Notes: generated from the letters alone by a model not told the origin. Positions 1 to 11,213 are shown, numbered from the stretch's first letter. The stretch is DNA of 64,000 nucleotides from Streptomyces sp. P3 (GCA_016893485.2 JAFEKX020000001.1:6217501-6281500), one strand, 5' to 3'. Made by a program: numbers and translations.

Positions 1-1078
1 TGCCCTGGTGCACGACGACCTTCGTGCCGTCGGACAGGACCTCCGTGCCGGAGCCGAACAGGTCGCCCTCGACATCCGCCATGTCGGCCTGGACGTTGAC
101 CTGGACGAGGCTCTTGCCCTTGCCGTCGTCGACGACGACATAGCCGAACCCGGCGTCGTCGTTGGCACCGGTCTCGGACACCTTGAGATCCTTCGGCAGC
201 AGGGTCCGCAGCGTGGAACTCACGGACACGGAGACGCCCGTGTCGTCCGAACCCGGCTGTGTGGTCCGCGAGTTCGGGTCCCGCGGGATCGCGTCGATCG
301 CCTTCCGCCACACCGTCGCGGCGGCCAGCTTCGTCAACTGGGCCGAGGACAGCGGCGGTTGGCTCCTGCTGATCGGCGCGTCCTTCTCGGCGGCGGCATT
401 CCACTCGTTGACGCTCACGTACTGCCCCTGAGGGGTGACGAGTTCGGCGTTCCACCGCTTGGTGTCCACCCGCCGGTCCGGGTACTCGTACCCCCGCATC
501 ACCATCACCACCGACCCGTCCGCCAGCCGGCTCGTGACGCACGAGGCGTAGTGCGCGTACGCCTGCCCCGGGCACTGGGTCGCCTGCCGCGCCTGGTCGC
601 TCCCCGGCCGCAGCCGGTCCAGGCCGACGCTGATGGCGGACGCGCCCTTCCCGTCGTCGTACACGAGTTGGACGTACGGCGACGGTTCCTCGTCCGTGCC
701 GCGGGCCTCGGCCTTCGTGAACGTGCCCTCGGGGAGCAGCCTTTCGAGCGTGCGGATCAACGCGTCGCCGGAGACGGGGGCGGGGGTGGAGGAGGAGGCG
801 GCGGGGGAGAGGGTCGAAGTGGCCGCGGAACCATGCCGGTCGGCCGGGTCCCCGCTCGGCACGAGCAGCGCGCCGCCGACGCCGACGAGGGCGATACCGG
901 CCGCGCCGCCCATCACCGCGGCGTTGCGGCGTCGTAGCAGCCGGCGTCGGCCCTTGAGGGCGCCCGCGGTGGCGAGGGCGGCGCGGTCGGTGTCGAAGGC
1001 GTTGCCCGCCTCGTGCAGGCCGGCGGCGAGCCGTTCCTCGAACGGGTCGAGGTGTTCGCTGTGCTGGACGTCGGGCAT
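1..1078 (-). CDS. Membrane protein downstream of an ECF sigma factor (3' end outside window)
   Basis: The frame is open from an ATG at 1078 to the window edge, so the C-terminus is missing. Residues 1-54 are a basic cytosolic segment, about 55-75 form one membrane helix (AGIALVGVGG), and the rest is an extracytoplasmic Ser/Thr-rich linker and a globular domain of unknown fold. The gene lies 48 bases after a SigE-type sigma factor in the same direction. A short cytosolic N-terminus with one helix beside a sigma gene suggests a sensor or anti-sigma-like partner. I see no zinc anti-sigma motif, so that role is inference. Confidence 0.7.
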   Translation of the reverse strand, partial: MPDVQHSEHLDPFEERLAAGLHEAGNAFDTDRAALATAGALKGRRRLLRRRNAAVMGGAAGIALVGVGGALLVPSGDPADRHGSAATSTLSPAASSSTPAPVSGDALIRTLERLLPEGTFTKAEARGTDEEPSPYVQLVYDDGKGASAISVGLDRLRPGSDQARQATQCPGQAYAHYASCVTSRLADGSVVMVMRGYEYPDRRVDTKRWNAELVTPQGQYVSVNEWNAAAEKDAPISRSQPPLSSAQLTKLAAATVWRKAIDAIPRDPNSRTTQPGSDDTGVSVSVSSTLRTLLPKDLKVSETGANDDAGFGYVVVDDGKGKSLVQVNVQADMADVEGDLFGSGTEVLSDGTKVVVHQG

Positions 1079-1126
1079 GGCAAACCACCGTTTCGTATCA
1101 GGGAGTTGACGCGAGAGGCGCCGGTG

Positions 1127-1644
1127 TCAGGGGCGGGCGTATTCGTCGAGGTTCTCGCCGAGCAGCTCCCGCAGTCGGCCGAGCGCGCGGACGCAGCGGG
1201 TGCGGACGGCGGCCGAGCTGACGTGCATCACCTCGGCGGTCTCCTCGACGGACCGGTCCTCCCAGTACCGCAGGACGACGACGGCGCGGTCCTTGGCGGG
1301 CAGCCGGGAGAGGGCCTGGAGGAGGGTCAGCCGGGCGGGGTGTCGGCGCCCAGGACGCCGGGGTCGGGCAGGTCGGGCAGGGTGTCGGTGGCGCGTTCGG
1401 TGCTGCTGCGGCGCCGCTGGTGGGCGAGGAACGTACGGGTGAGGACGGTCTGGGCGTACCCGGCGGGGTTGCCGACCCGGGCGAGCCGTCCCCAGCCGAC
1501 GTACAGCTTGCCGAGGGTCTCCTGGACGAGGTCCTCCGCGAGATGGGTGTCCCCGGCGGTCAGCAGACACGCGGACCGGTAGAGATGCCCGGCCCGCGCG
1601 GCCGCGAACTCCGCGTACTCGTCGGCACGTCCGTGACGTCTCAT
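1127..1644 (-). CDS. SigE-family ECF RNA polymerase sigma factor (frameshifted)
   Basis: The N-terminal part reads as sigma region 2 (YRSACLLTAGDTHLAEDLVQ, then YAQTVLTRTF). The C-terminal part reads as region 4 (LSRLPAKDRAVVVLRYWED followed by a helix-turn-helix, MHVSSAAVRTRC). The two halves are in different frames and join near 1335, where a C run appears one base short. The expected length of about 170 residues fits the SigE/SigM subgroup common in Streptomyces. The ATG at 1644 gives a full region 2. It would direct transcription of a stress or envelope regulon, probably including the membrane protein that follows. Confidence 0.85.
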
Positions 1645-1857
1645 GCCTGATCCCCCTGCCCCCGCGGGCTGTTGCCGGCGCCGCCTTCACTTGTACTGAT
1701 GCGGTGGGCCCGGGTAAATGTTTCAGACCGGGCGGAGCGGCGGCCGGGCGGGGGCGCTGTGCGTACGTGCGTCCGCGTCGAGGCCACCTTGTCGCCGGGT
1801 GCTCGCCGCGGGGACCATGTCCCCGACCGGGCACAACCGTTGCACCGGGGAACTGCC

Positions 1858-2078
1858 GTGTTCGACAACCTGCGGGACCTGGACAAGCTCAAGGACAAGG
1901 CGGAGGAGATCGCCGAGGAGCACGGGGACAAGATCGCCGGGGGCTGGAGAGGGCCGGGGACCTCGTCGACGAGAAGACGGACGGGAAGCACGGCGAGCAG
2001 ATCGACACGGCGGTCGACAAGGCACAGGCGCTGGTGCGGAGGCTCGCCGAGGAGGCGGGCGAGGACCGCAAGGACTGA
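1858..2078 (+). CDS. MT0933-like small antitoxin-family protein (frameshifted)
   Basis: From a GTG at 1858 the product begins with FDNLRDLDKLKDKAEEIAE and GDKIAGG. After one lost G near 1945 it continues AGDLVDEKTDGKHGEQID and VDKAQALVRRLAEE, about 73 residues in all. The pattern of DNLK, HGDKI, GDxVDEKTxGKY and IDxxVDKA is that of the MT0933 antitoxin family, which is abundant in Streptomyces and Mycobacterium. No toxin gene lies beside it, so an antitoxin role is by family name only. The helical, charged sequence would also suit a small stress protein. Confidence 0.7.
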
Positions 2079-2131
2079 CCGGGCGGCGCCCGGAGAGCCG
2101 GGTCACGGATGATCACGTCGACCTGGACGAG

Positions 2132-2174
2132 GGGGCGAGGAGCGCGGCCCGAAAGCTGCCGTGCTCCTCGCCCC
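2132..2174. terminator. Bidirectional terminator hairpin
   Basis: Inverted repeat with arms at 2132-2148 and 2158-2174 (GGGGCGAGGAGC against GCTCCTCGCCCC, one mismatch in 17). It sits between two convergent genes, the small antitoxin-like gene and the chitinase. Confidence 0.7.
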
Positions 2175-2191
2175 TCTCCGTTCAGCCGGTG

Positions 2192-3879
2192 CTACGGCAG
2201 CGCGTGCACATGCGCTCCCACCGAGTTCGACCACGAACTGCCCGCGGCGGCGTCCCAGTTGGTGGACCAGGTCATCGCGCCCCGGAGGTCGGGGTACGTC
2301 TTCGACGGCTTGAAGGTGCCGCAGTTGGTGCCGGCGGTGAGGCAGTCGAGGGCGTTGTTGACGATGGACGGGGAGACGTAGCCGCTGCCGGCCGCGCTCG
2401 TCGAGGCCGGGAGGCCCAGGCCCACCTGGGACGGGGCGAGACCGCCCTGGAGCTGGATGCAGGCGAGGGCCGTCAGGAAGTCGACCGTGCCCTGGCCGTA
2501 GACCTTGCCGTCGCAGCCGAGCATCGTGCCGCTGTTGTAGTACTGCATGTTGACGACCGTGAGGATGTCCTTGATGTTCAGGGCCGTCTGGAAGTACGCG
2601 TTCGACGTGGACTGCATGTCGATCGTCTGCGGGGCCATCGTGATGATGAGGGACGAGCCCGCCTTGGCGGAGAGGGACCTCAACGCCTGTGTCATGTAGG
2701 TGGCGTTGATGCCGTTCTCCAGGTCGATGTCGACGCCGTCGAAGCCGTACGTCTGCATCAGGGAGTAGACCGAGTTGGCGAAGTTCGCGGCGGACGCCGA
2801 GTCGCTCACCGAGATCGTGCCGTTCTGGCCGCCGATCGAGATGACGACCTTCTTGCCGGCCGCGTGCTTGGCGGCGATGTCCGCCTTGAACTGGTCGACC
2901 GTGTAGCCGCCGAGGCCCGCCGAGTCGAGCGTGAAGGAGACCGCGCCCGGAGTCGTGGTCGCGTCCGCGAAGGCCACCGCGATGATGTCGTACTGGGAGG
3001 AGACGGCCGAGAGCTTCTGGACGGTCGCGCCGTTGTTGAAGTTCTGCCAGTAGCCGGTCACCGCGTGCTTCGGCAGGGAGCCGCCGCCGTTCCCGCCGGT
3101 CGCCGTCGTCGTGCCCGTCACCGTCGCCGACTTGGCCGACTCACCGGCCGAGTTGGTCGCCGTGACCTGGAAGGAGTACGACGTGGAGGCCGCAAGTCCC
3201 GTGACCGTGGCGGACGTTCCCGTCACCGCCGTGATCTTCGTGCCGTTGCGGTAGACGTTGTAGCCCGTCGCGCCCGACACCGTGCTCCACGCGAGGGAGA
3301 CCGACGAGGACGTCGTCGAGGACACGCTCACGCCCGTGGGGGCCGCCGGGACCGTCGGGGCCGGGTCGCCGCCTCCGCCGCCGTCCGGGCCGTAGACCGA
3401 GATGTCGTCGGCGTAGTACGCGGCCTGGCCGTACCAGCCGTGCGTGTACACCGAGACGGACGTCGTGGAGGCGCCCGTCGTGAACGTCGTCGACAGCTGC
3501 TTCCACGAGGAGGTGTCGGGGTCCAGGTCGAGACGTCGGTCGTGCCGGTGCCCGTCACGCCGAGGTAGGAGTAGCCGCCCTGCACCCACGCGCTCAGCGT
3601 GTAGGTCGAGTTGGGCTTGACCGCCACCGACTGGGTGCACTGGGCGTTGTCCTGGCCGGCCGGGGTGCCCTTCAGCGCGGAGCTGCCGCTGTGCACCGGG
3701 GACGAGACGGTCGTGCCACTGCCCGCCGTACACGTCCAGTTGGTCAGACCCGATTCGAAACCGGCGTTCTTGGCGTTGTTGGTGTCGGCGGCGGATGCCT
3801 GGCCGGTGCCCGCGAAGGAGAGGGCGAGGGCGGCCATGGCGACCCCGGCCCACAGGCGTCTTTTCCTGAGGACGGGCAT
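2192..3879 (-). CDS. Secreted GH18 chitinase with carbohydrate-binding and fibronectin III domains (frameshifted)
   Basis: Hydrolyses beta-1,4-N-acetylglucosamine polymers outside the cell. The start at 3879 gives a Sec signal peptide (MPVLRKRRLWAGVAMAALAL ending in QASA). A jelly-roll carbohydrate-binding module follows (NAGFESGLTNW), then an Fn3 domain (PAAPTGVSVSSTTSSSVSLA), then the GH18 catalytic domain. The catalytic motif DGVDIDLE is present with its final Glu, and MQYYN and the late Trp-containing AMTWSTNWD are also visible. One indel near 3530 breaks the binding module. Expected length is about 562 residues. Operators upstream resemble those of chitin-regulated Streptomyces promoters. 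Confidence 0.93.
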
Positions 3880-3962
3880 GCCTGGTGTGCGGTCCACTGA
3901 TGCCTCCGGTGGGGAGTTTGGAGGGGACTGTGTCGACGGTGGCCACCGCTGGAAGACCAGAG

Positions 3963-4001
3963 TTGGTCCAGACCAATCTGATGTCAAGAGGTCCAGACCA
4001 A
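3963..4001 (-). promoter_or_regulatory. DasR-type direct repeats upstream of the chitinase
   Basis: Two copies of a GGTCCAGACCA core, at 3965-3975 and 3990-4000, are spaced 25 bases apart, about 85-120 bases before the chitinase start. Streptomyces chitinase promoters carry 12-base direct repeats of this kind. The related GntR regulator DasR binds GGTCTAGACC-like sites to repress chitin-utilisation genes. Chitin-responsive control is therefore expected. Confidence 0.8.
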
Positions 4002-4251
4002 CTTCGGGGTCCGGGGCGAGGGCGCGAGCGGGTCTCTCCGGGCGGCCGAACGGGGCCGCGCGCACGACCGGTTGCGCGACCTGCCCCGTTTTGGCGTGTT
4101 GTGTGCGATGACAGTTGCCGCACAGCTACAGAAACGCTGTTCTCCGGTCACAGGGGCGTGGTTACAGTGCTGAGGTAGTCACGCAGTGAAGTCAACTCGG
4201 CGTACCGGAGTAATGCCGGCCGGCCGACAGGCGTGAGACGGGGAGCTGCGC

Positions 4252-5095
4252 GTGCCAACTGCCATTGCCGTGACCAGCGCCGACATGGCGCTGCCACCAC
4301 AGGACGAACGGACCCTGCCCGCCGTCGTGCTGCGGGACCTCGACCAACGACCGCTGGACCAGGCGCTGTCGGAGATGCAGGCCCTGATCGACCAGCACGG
4401 GCATGTCGTCGTCGTGTCCTCGCAGGCCGTCTCCGAGGGCGTCGACCGACGGCTGCACACCATCCGGTCCATCCTGGAGAGCGACCGGATCGCCCTGTTC
4501 CGCCCCAATCTGCCCCCGCTCGGACTCGCCGTCCTGGCACGGCAGTTGAGGCAACTGGCGTCCTGCGACCTCAGCCCCGGCGTCCTCGCCTCGGCCGGCC
4601 GGCTGCTCACGCACTACATCCACGCCGGCGCGCTCCTCGGCTCGGTCACCAGGCTCGACCGGGTCCCCGTGGGCCTCAAGCAGCACGCCAAGTCCTGGGT
4701 GCCCGGCAGCCAGTTCGCGGTGATCGCCCACCCCGAGCCGCAGTTGGTCCGGGTTGGCCCCGGAGTCACCCTGGAGGGGCCGGAGTTCGGCACCTGGATG
4801 CTGGTCGCCAAGGGCCAGCTCCAGTCCGACTGGGTCGGCACCACCCTCGCCCCGGCGTGGAACGCGATGGGGCTGCGCGAGGCCACCCTGCCCGCCGAAT
4901 CGGCGACCTGGTGGGGGTACGAACAAGCTGATCGAGTTCTGTACCTATCTGCCCGACCTGTCGGTGCTGTACCAACTGGTCACCTCTGTACGGCAGTCCG
5001 TGTGCCACTGGTGCGGAATCGACGTCATCGGCGACCGTTGTGTCTTCTGTTCCGCCACACCGCCCGTTCACGAGAACCAAACATCGACCGGATAA
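4252..5095 (+). CDS. Conserved Tad-locus protein with C-terminal zinc ribbon (frameshifted)
   Basis: First gene of the pilus operon, starting at GTG 4252 behind a GGGGAG ribosome site. It makes about 280 residues with no membrane segment. The last 40 residues carry CHWCG and CVFCS pairs about eleven residues apart, a small zinc ribbon. An indel near 4915 moves the reading frame, and the original frame runs on into cpaB. I recall similar proteins at the head of Streptomyces Tad loci but know no function. A cytosolic regulator or assembly factor is possible. Confidence 0.7.
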
Positions 5096-5187
5096 GTCCT
5101 CACCTCACAGGACACGCTTACAGCACACGATTCGCTCGATCCGCTCATTTCCGCTCGACCGATATCCCCAATGAGGTTGTACGGTTC

Positions 5188-5901
5188 ATGAACTCCCGTC
5201 AGCGCCGCGGCGTGATACTCCTGCTCCTGTCGGTGATCTGCGCCCTCGGCGCGTTCGCCGGCGTCCTCTCCGTCATCAGTGACGTGAAGTCCAAGGTCGG
5301 CCCCGAGGTCACGGCCTACCAGGTCAAGGACAACGTGGCGCCCTACACGGCCCTCACCGCCGCCCAGTTCAAGAAGATCGAGATGCCCAAGCGGTGGCTG
5401 TCGGACACCGCCGTGACCGATCTCCGGCAGATCCAGGGCAAGATCGCGGTGACCACGCTGCGCGGGGGCTCCCTGCTGCAGACCGACATGATCGTGGACC
5501 AGCCGGCCCTGCAGCCCGGGCAGCAGGAGGTCGCCATCATGATCGACGCGGCGACCGGCGTCGCCGGCAAGATCACGCCGGGCTCCACGGTCAACGTGTA
5601 CGCCACCTTCGCGGGCCAGAAGGAGGGTGACCCCGACCAGTCCAAGATCATCGTGACCAACGCGAAGGTCATCGACGTCGGCCACATCACCGCCCTCGAC
5701 CCCGGCAGCAACAGCGACAAGAACCAGCAGCAGTCCACGAACGCCGTGCCGATCACCTTCGCGCTCTCCGCGCTCGACGCCCAGCGAATCACCTACGCCG
5801 AGTCGTTCGCCGAGCGGGTGCGGCTCGCGCTGGTGGCACCCGGCAGCGATACGACCGTGCCCGACAAGGACCGGACGTACGAACTCGCGAAGGACAAGTG
5901 A
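5188..5901 (+). CDS. cpaB: CpaB/RcpC-type Flp pilus assembly protein
   Basis: A 237-residue intact product starting at ATG 5188. Residues about 8-32 form one membrane anchor (GVILLLLSVICALGAFAGVL). A SAF-like domain follows (VKDNVAPYTALTAAQFKKIE, IQGKIAVTTLRGGSLLQTDM), then the RcpC/CpaB domain (AIMIDAATGVAGKITPGSTV). In Tad systems CpaB sits at the cell envelope and supports pilus assembly. It lies 92 bases after the zinc-ribbon gene and 9 bases before the next gene, so it is in the same operon. Confidence 0.88.
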   Translation: MNSRQRRGVILLLLSVICALGAFAGVLSVISDVKSKVGPEVTAYQVKDNVAPYTALTAAQFKKIEMPKRWLSDTAVTDLRQIQGKIAVTTLRGGSLLQTDMIVDQPALQPGQQEVAIMIDAATGVAGKITPGSTVNVYATFAGQKEGDPDQSKIIVTNAKVIDVGHITALDPGSNSDKNQQQSTNAVPITFALSALDAQRITYAESFAERVRLALVAPGSDTTVPDKDRTYELAKDK

Positions 5902-5910
5902 GAGGCCCGC

Positions 5911-7163
5911 ATGCCCACCAGGATTCTTCCGGCGGTCGGAGACGTGGACGCCATCCGCGCCATCACGACCCTGCTCAGCCAGCTCCCGGACGCCGACCCG
6001 GTGGCCCCGGTGGCCGACTCGACGCAGCTCATCGACACCCTCGCCCGGCTCGCCGCCGAGTCCGTCGACGAGCTGCCCGAGGTCGTGGTGGTGCATGAAC
6101 GCATCGGTCCCGTACCGGCGTTGGAGCTGGTCCGCGAGGTCGCGCTGCGCTTCCCCGCGGTGGGCGTCATCCTCGTCACCACCGACGCCAGCCCCGGCCT
6201 CTTCCAGGCCGCCATGGACTCCGGCGCCCGCGGCCTGATCGCCCTCCCGCTGAGCTACGAGGAGTTGGCCAACCGCGTCCAGGCCGTCGCCGCCTGGTCG
6301 GTGGGCGTACGGCGCCATCTCGGCCACGGCGGCGATGTGTTCACCGGTGTCGGCGGCACCGTCGTCACGGTCAGCGGTGCCAAGGGCGGCACACCGGCGC
6401 GACCCTCGCCGCGATCCAACTCGCCCTCGCCGCGCAGGCGTCGGGCCGTAGCGCCGCGCTCGTCGACATGGATCTGCAGACCGGGGACATCGCCTCCTAC
6501 CTGGACGTGCAGTTCCGGCGTTCCGTCGTCGACCTCGCCGCGATCACCGACATCTCGCCGCGCGTCCTGGCCGACGCCGTGTTCCGGCACGACACCGGGG
6601 TCGCGCTGCTGCTCGCCCCCGGCGAGGGGGAGCGCGGCGAGGAGGTCACCGACCGGGCCGCCCGGCAGATCGTCAGCGCGCTGCGCTCGCGCTACGAGGT
6701 CGTCGTCATCGACTGCGGGGCCCAGATGAGCGGCGCGAGCGCGGCGGCCGTCGAAATGGCCGACACCGCCCTGCTGTTCACCACCCCGGACGTCGTCGCC
6801 GTACGCGCCGCGAAGCGCACCGTCCGCATGTGGGACCGGCTGCAGATCCGCAAGGCCGAGGAGACGACGATCGTCGTCAACCGGCACACGCGCGGCACCG
6901 AGATCCAGCCCGCGCTCATCCAGCGCATCACCGGCACGGCGGTCGCGGCCACCGCGATCCCCGCCAACTTCAAGGAACTCCAGGCCGCGGTGGACGCCGG
7001 GCGCCTGCACGAACTCGACAACAAGAGCGTGGTGAAACAGGCCCTCTGGGGTCTCGCGGGCGAACTCGGACTGGTCAAGGTGCCCGAAGTCGCCCAGAAG
7101 AGCGGGCGGTTGCGGGGCGGCGGCGACCGCGGCTCGGTGAGCTTCCGGCGTCGTAGGGAGTGA
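5911..7163 (+). CDS. TadZ/CpaE-like receiver-ATPase for pilus localisation (frameshifted)
   Basis: The N-terminal 140 residues form a receiver-like domain (PEVVVVHERIG, VGVILVTTDASPGLFQAAM, GARGLIALPLSYEEL) that lacks a clear phospho-Asp. A MinD/ParA-type ATPase domain follows. Its deviant Walker A reads SGAKGG then, after a two-base insertion near 6395, TGATLA. Further motifs are VDMDLQTGD and YEVVVIDCGA. Expected length is about 417 residues. TadZ proteins place the pilus machine at its site in the cell. The start ATG is 9 bases after cpaB, and its stop overlaps a possible GTG of the next gene. Confidence 0.85.
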
Positions 7164-7168
7164 AGGGG

Positions 7169-7563
7169 ATGGACGTGCGCGCGACCGTACGGGAACGGGA
7201 ACGGGACCGGGGGCAGACCAGCATCGAGTTCCTCGGCATGGCCCCGCTGATCATTCTGACGCTGGTGCTGATGTGGCAGTTCGTGCTGGTGGGGTACACC
7301 TTCACACTCGCGGGGAATGCTGCGGACGAGGCGGTGCGCGCGGGGACGGCCGCGACCCGGGGCGACCGGGACGCAGCCTGCGAACAGGCGGGCCTCGACA
7401 AGCTGAGCGACGCGTGGAAGGGGACGCCTCGGTGACCTGCGGAGGCACGGGCTTCGTCACGGCCGACGTCACCCTCAAGGTGCCCGTCCTCTTCCCCGGC
7501 TCGATCGGCTTCCCCTTCACGGTGCACGGTCACGCGGGCGCCGTAGAGGAGGAGAAGAACTGA
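7169..7563 (+). CDS. TadE-like pseudopilin 1 (frameshifted)
   Basis: About 130 residues. Residues 1-14 are a charged leader ending in RDRG, followed by QTSIEF, so a prepilin-type cut after Gly15 leaves Glu at mature position 5. A 25-residue hydrophobic helix follows (MAPLIILTLVLMWQFVLVGY). One lost G near 7425 shifts the frame before VTCGGTGFVTADVTLKVPVL. TadE proteins are minor pilins needed for Flp pilus formation. A GTG at 7160 overlapping the previous stop is an alternative start. Confidence 0.8.
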
Positions 7564-7564
7564 C

Positions 7565-7917
7565 ATGTCCTACGGCCTCCGCGCGCGCGACCGCGGTCAA
7601 GTCGCCATCGAGTACCTGGGGTTCATCCCGATCCTGCTCCTCGTCGCCCTGGCGGCGGTGCAGCTCGGGCTGGTCGCCTACACCGCGCAGCAGGCGGGTA
7701 CGGCGGCCCGGGCGGGGCGCGCAGTGCCTCGCTGAGGCAGGGCGCGCAGCCGGCGTGCAGCGAGGCCGTCAGCGACTGGCTGTCGGTCAGCTGCCCGGAG
7801 TCGTTCGGCGGCGACACGGTCAGCGTCACCGCCACCATCCACATCCCGTCGGTCATCCCCGGCTACGACGGCTTCGGGAACGCCAGCAAGACCGCCACCA
7901 TGCCGCTCGACCACTGA
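7565..7917 (+). CDS. TadE-like pseudopilin 2 (frameshifted)
   Basis: Starts at ATG 7565, one base after the stop of the first TadE-like gene. The leader MSYGLRARDRG is followed by QVAIEY, again placing Glu at +5 of a prepilin-type site. The hydrophobic helix is GFIPILLLVALAAVQLGLVA. A lost base near 7718 creates a false stop at 7733. The repaired frame gives QGAQPACSEAVSDWLSVSC and ends at 7917 (about 117 residues). Two tandem TadE-like genes suggest a heteromeric minor-pilin tip or base. Confidence 0.78.
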
Positions 7918-7920
7918 ACG

Positions 7921-8000
7921 ACACGAACTAGAAGAACGACAAGAACGACAAGAACGCCAGAGAACGCCAGAGAACGACAGAGCTCGACTGAACAAGGAGC
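7921..8000 (+). repeat. Purine-rich short tandem repeat between tadE-like 2 and cpaF
   Basis: Several near copies of AAGAACGACA or AGAACGCCAG fill the 99-base spacer before cpaF. There is no start codon with coding bias. A ribosome site (AAGGAGCGAGGAG) for cpaF follows at about 7994-8006. Confidence 0.6.
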
Positions 8001-8016
8001 GAGGAGCACAGCACTC

Positions 8017-9333
<1,317 letters not shown>

Positions 9334-9367
9334 CCCTCCGAGAAGCCAGTAGGTAGGGACCGACCCC

Positions 9368-10309
9368 ATGGATCTCCAGACGATCGTCACGCTCACCACC
9401 GGCGTCACCCTGCTGACCTGCGTCCTGGGCGTCGCCGGACTGCACGCCTACGCCATGGGCAAGGCACAGCGCGCGGCCCTGGTCGACCGGCTCTCCTCCA
9501 CCGGCCAGATGCAGCTGGGCCGCGCCCGCCGCTTCCGCGGCCTGGACCGCAGGCTGCGCCGCACCAGGCTCGGCAGGCAGCTCGAACTCCGGCTCGCGGC
9601 AACGGGGTTGGACATGACGCCGGGCGAGTTCTTCGTCTACATGCTGGCCACGGTGGCGGCGCTCTGGCTGATCGGCCAGGCGTCCCTGGCACCCTTCTTC
9701 GGGCCGATAGCGGGGCTGTTGGGCATCGGGGTGGCGATCCAGTTCCTCAACTGGCAGCGCCAGAAGCGCATCGAGAAGTTCATCAACCAACTCCCCGAAC
9801 TGGCGCGCATCATGGCCAACGCCACCCACGCCGGGCTCGCGCTGCGCACCGCGATCGGCATGGCGGCGGAGGAGCTGGAGGCACCGGCGGGCGAGGAACT
9901 CGCCAAGGTGGCCAACCAGTTGGCGGTCGGCGCCTCGATGGACGACGCGCTGAGCGAGCTGGCGGACAGGCTCCCGTCCCGCGAACTGGTCGTCCTCGTC
10001 ACGACGTTGGTCCTCTCCAACAGGGCGGGCGGCCAGGTCGTCAGCGCCCTGCGCAACCTCACGGAGACCCTGGAGGAACGCAAGGAGACGCGCCGCGAGG
10101 TCCGCACCCAGCTCTCCCAGGTCAACATGACGTCGTACGCCGTTCCGGTGATGGGCGTGGGCGCCCTCTTCCTGATGAACGGCGTCAAACCCGGTGCCCT
10201 GGACCGGATGACGGGCTCACCGATCGGCCAGGCATGCGTGATCATCGCCTTCGGGCTGTACGCGATCGGCTTCATCCTCATCCGCCGCCTGTCCCGCATC
10301 GACGTCTGA
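9368..10309 (+). CDS. tadB: TadB, inner-membrane platform protein of the Flp pilus
   Basis: Intact, 313 residues. An N-terminal membrane segment is followed by two helices around residues 85-130 (FFVYMLATVAALWLIG, GPIAGLLGIGVAIQFL). The type II secretion F domain includes LPELARIMANATHAGLALRT and ends in two more helices. TadB and TadC form the platform that transfers ATPase motion to pilin. The ATG is 34 bases after cpaF. Confidence 0.92.
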   Translation: MDLQTIVTLTTGVTLLTCVLGVAGLHAYAMGKAQRAALVDRLSSTGQMQLGRARRFRGLDRRLRRTRLGRQLELRLAATGLDMTPGEFFVYMLATVAALWLIGQASLAPFFGPIAGLLGIGVAIQFLNWQRQKRIEKFINQLPELARIMANATHAGLALRTAIGMAAEELEAPAGEELAKVANQLAVGASMDDALSELADRLPSRELVVLVTTLVLSNRAGGQVVSALRNLTETLEERKETRREVRTQLSQVNMTSYAVPVMGVGALFLMNGVKPGALDRMTGSPIGQACVIIAFGLYAIGFILIRRLSRIDV

Positions 10310-10322
10310 GGAGGGAGACCTG

Positions 10323-11213
10323 ATGACAGCACTGGCACTCGGACTGGTGATGGGCCTCAGCGTCTGGGGCATCTTCGCGGGCATCCGCATGTACCGCGCC
10401 GACGCGAAACTCCCCACCGACCTGGTCCTCGCCCTGGAGGTCGGCTCGACCCGCACCGGCGCGGTCGACTCCCTCGTCGACCGCCTGGGCATGCGCTATG
10501 CCCCGCTGGTCCTGCGCCTGATGGGCCCGAAGCTGGTCGCCAAGTACCGCCGCAAGATAGACCTCGCGGGCAACCCCAGCGGCCTCACCATCGACCGCTA
10601 CGCGGCCCGCCGCGCGGTCTACGGCTTCCTCGGCGGTTTCGGCGGCCTGGTGTTCCTCGTGAAGGGGAACTACCTCCTCGCCGTCATCCTGTTCGCCTTC
10701 GGCGCGCTCTGGACCGAGGTCGGCATCTGGTCGGCGATCCGCATCCGCAGGGACGTCATCGAACGGACCCTGCCCGACTTCCTCGACGTGCTCGCGGTGG
10801 TGGTGAGCGCGGGGCTGGGCTTCCGCCAGGCCCTGGACCGCGTCGCCTCGAAGTACGAGGGCCCCTGGGCGGACGAACTCCGCATCACGCTACGGCAGAT
10901 GGACCTCGGCATGAGCCGCCGCGCCGCCTTCACGGAACTCCGGCGACGCAACGACAGCGAGCAGGTCGCCATGTTCGTCACGGCGTTGCAGCAGGGGGAG
11001 GAGCTGGGCGCGCCGATCGTCGACACGCTGGTCGCCCTGGCCAAGGACATGCGCCGCACGGACGCGCAGAACGCCCGCCGCAAGGCGGCCCGCGCGGTCC
11101 CCAAGGCCACCATGATGATCACCACGTTCATGGTCCCGGCCACGATGCTGCTCCTCGGCGCGGGCCTCCTCCTCGGCTCCGGCACGGACTTCAGCACGAT
11201 CACGGGCAAGTAG
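10323..11213 (+). CDS. tadC: TadC, second platform protein of the Flp pilus
   Basis: Intact, 296 residues, 13 bases after tadB. It has the same layout: an N-terminal helix, paired helices near residues 100-140 (YGFLGGFGGLVFLVKGNYLL), then an F domain (LPDFLDVLAVVVSAGLGFRQ, LQQGEELGAPIVDTL, DMRRTDAQNARRKA) and a C-terminal helix (MVPATMLLLGAGLLLGSG). TadB and TadC are paralogous halves of the platform. Confidence 0.92.
   Translation: MTALALGLVMGLSVWGIFAGIRMYRADAKLPTDLVLALEVGSTRTGAVDSLVDRLGMRYAPLVLRLMGPKLVAKYRRKIDLAGNPSGLTIDRYAARRAVYGFLGGFGGLVFLVKGNYLLAVILFAFGALWTEVGIWSAIRIRRDVIERTLPDFLDVLAVVVSAGLGFRQALDRVASKYEGPWADELRITLRQMDLGMSRRAAFTELRRRNDSEQVAMFVTALQQGEELGAPIVDTLVALAKDMRRTDAQNARRKAARAVPKATMMITTFMVPATMLLLGAGLLLGSGTDFSTITGK

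Noticed and set aside
1858..2078. A complete toxin-antitoxin module
   Set aside because: Only the MT0933-like protein is present. Neighbouring genes are a sigma factor and a chitinase, with no toxin frame on either strand.
1718..3568. A 616-codon open frame on the plus strand across the antitoxin-like and chitinase region
   Set aside because: It is antisense to a clear chitinase and has Arg/Gly/Asp-rich composition typical of shadow frames in high-GC DNA.
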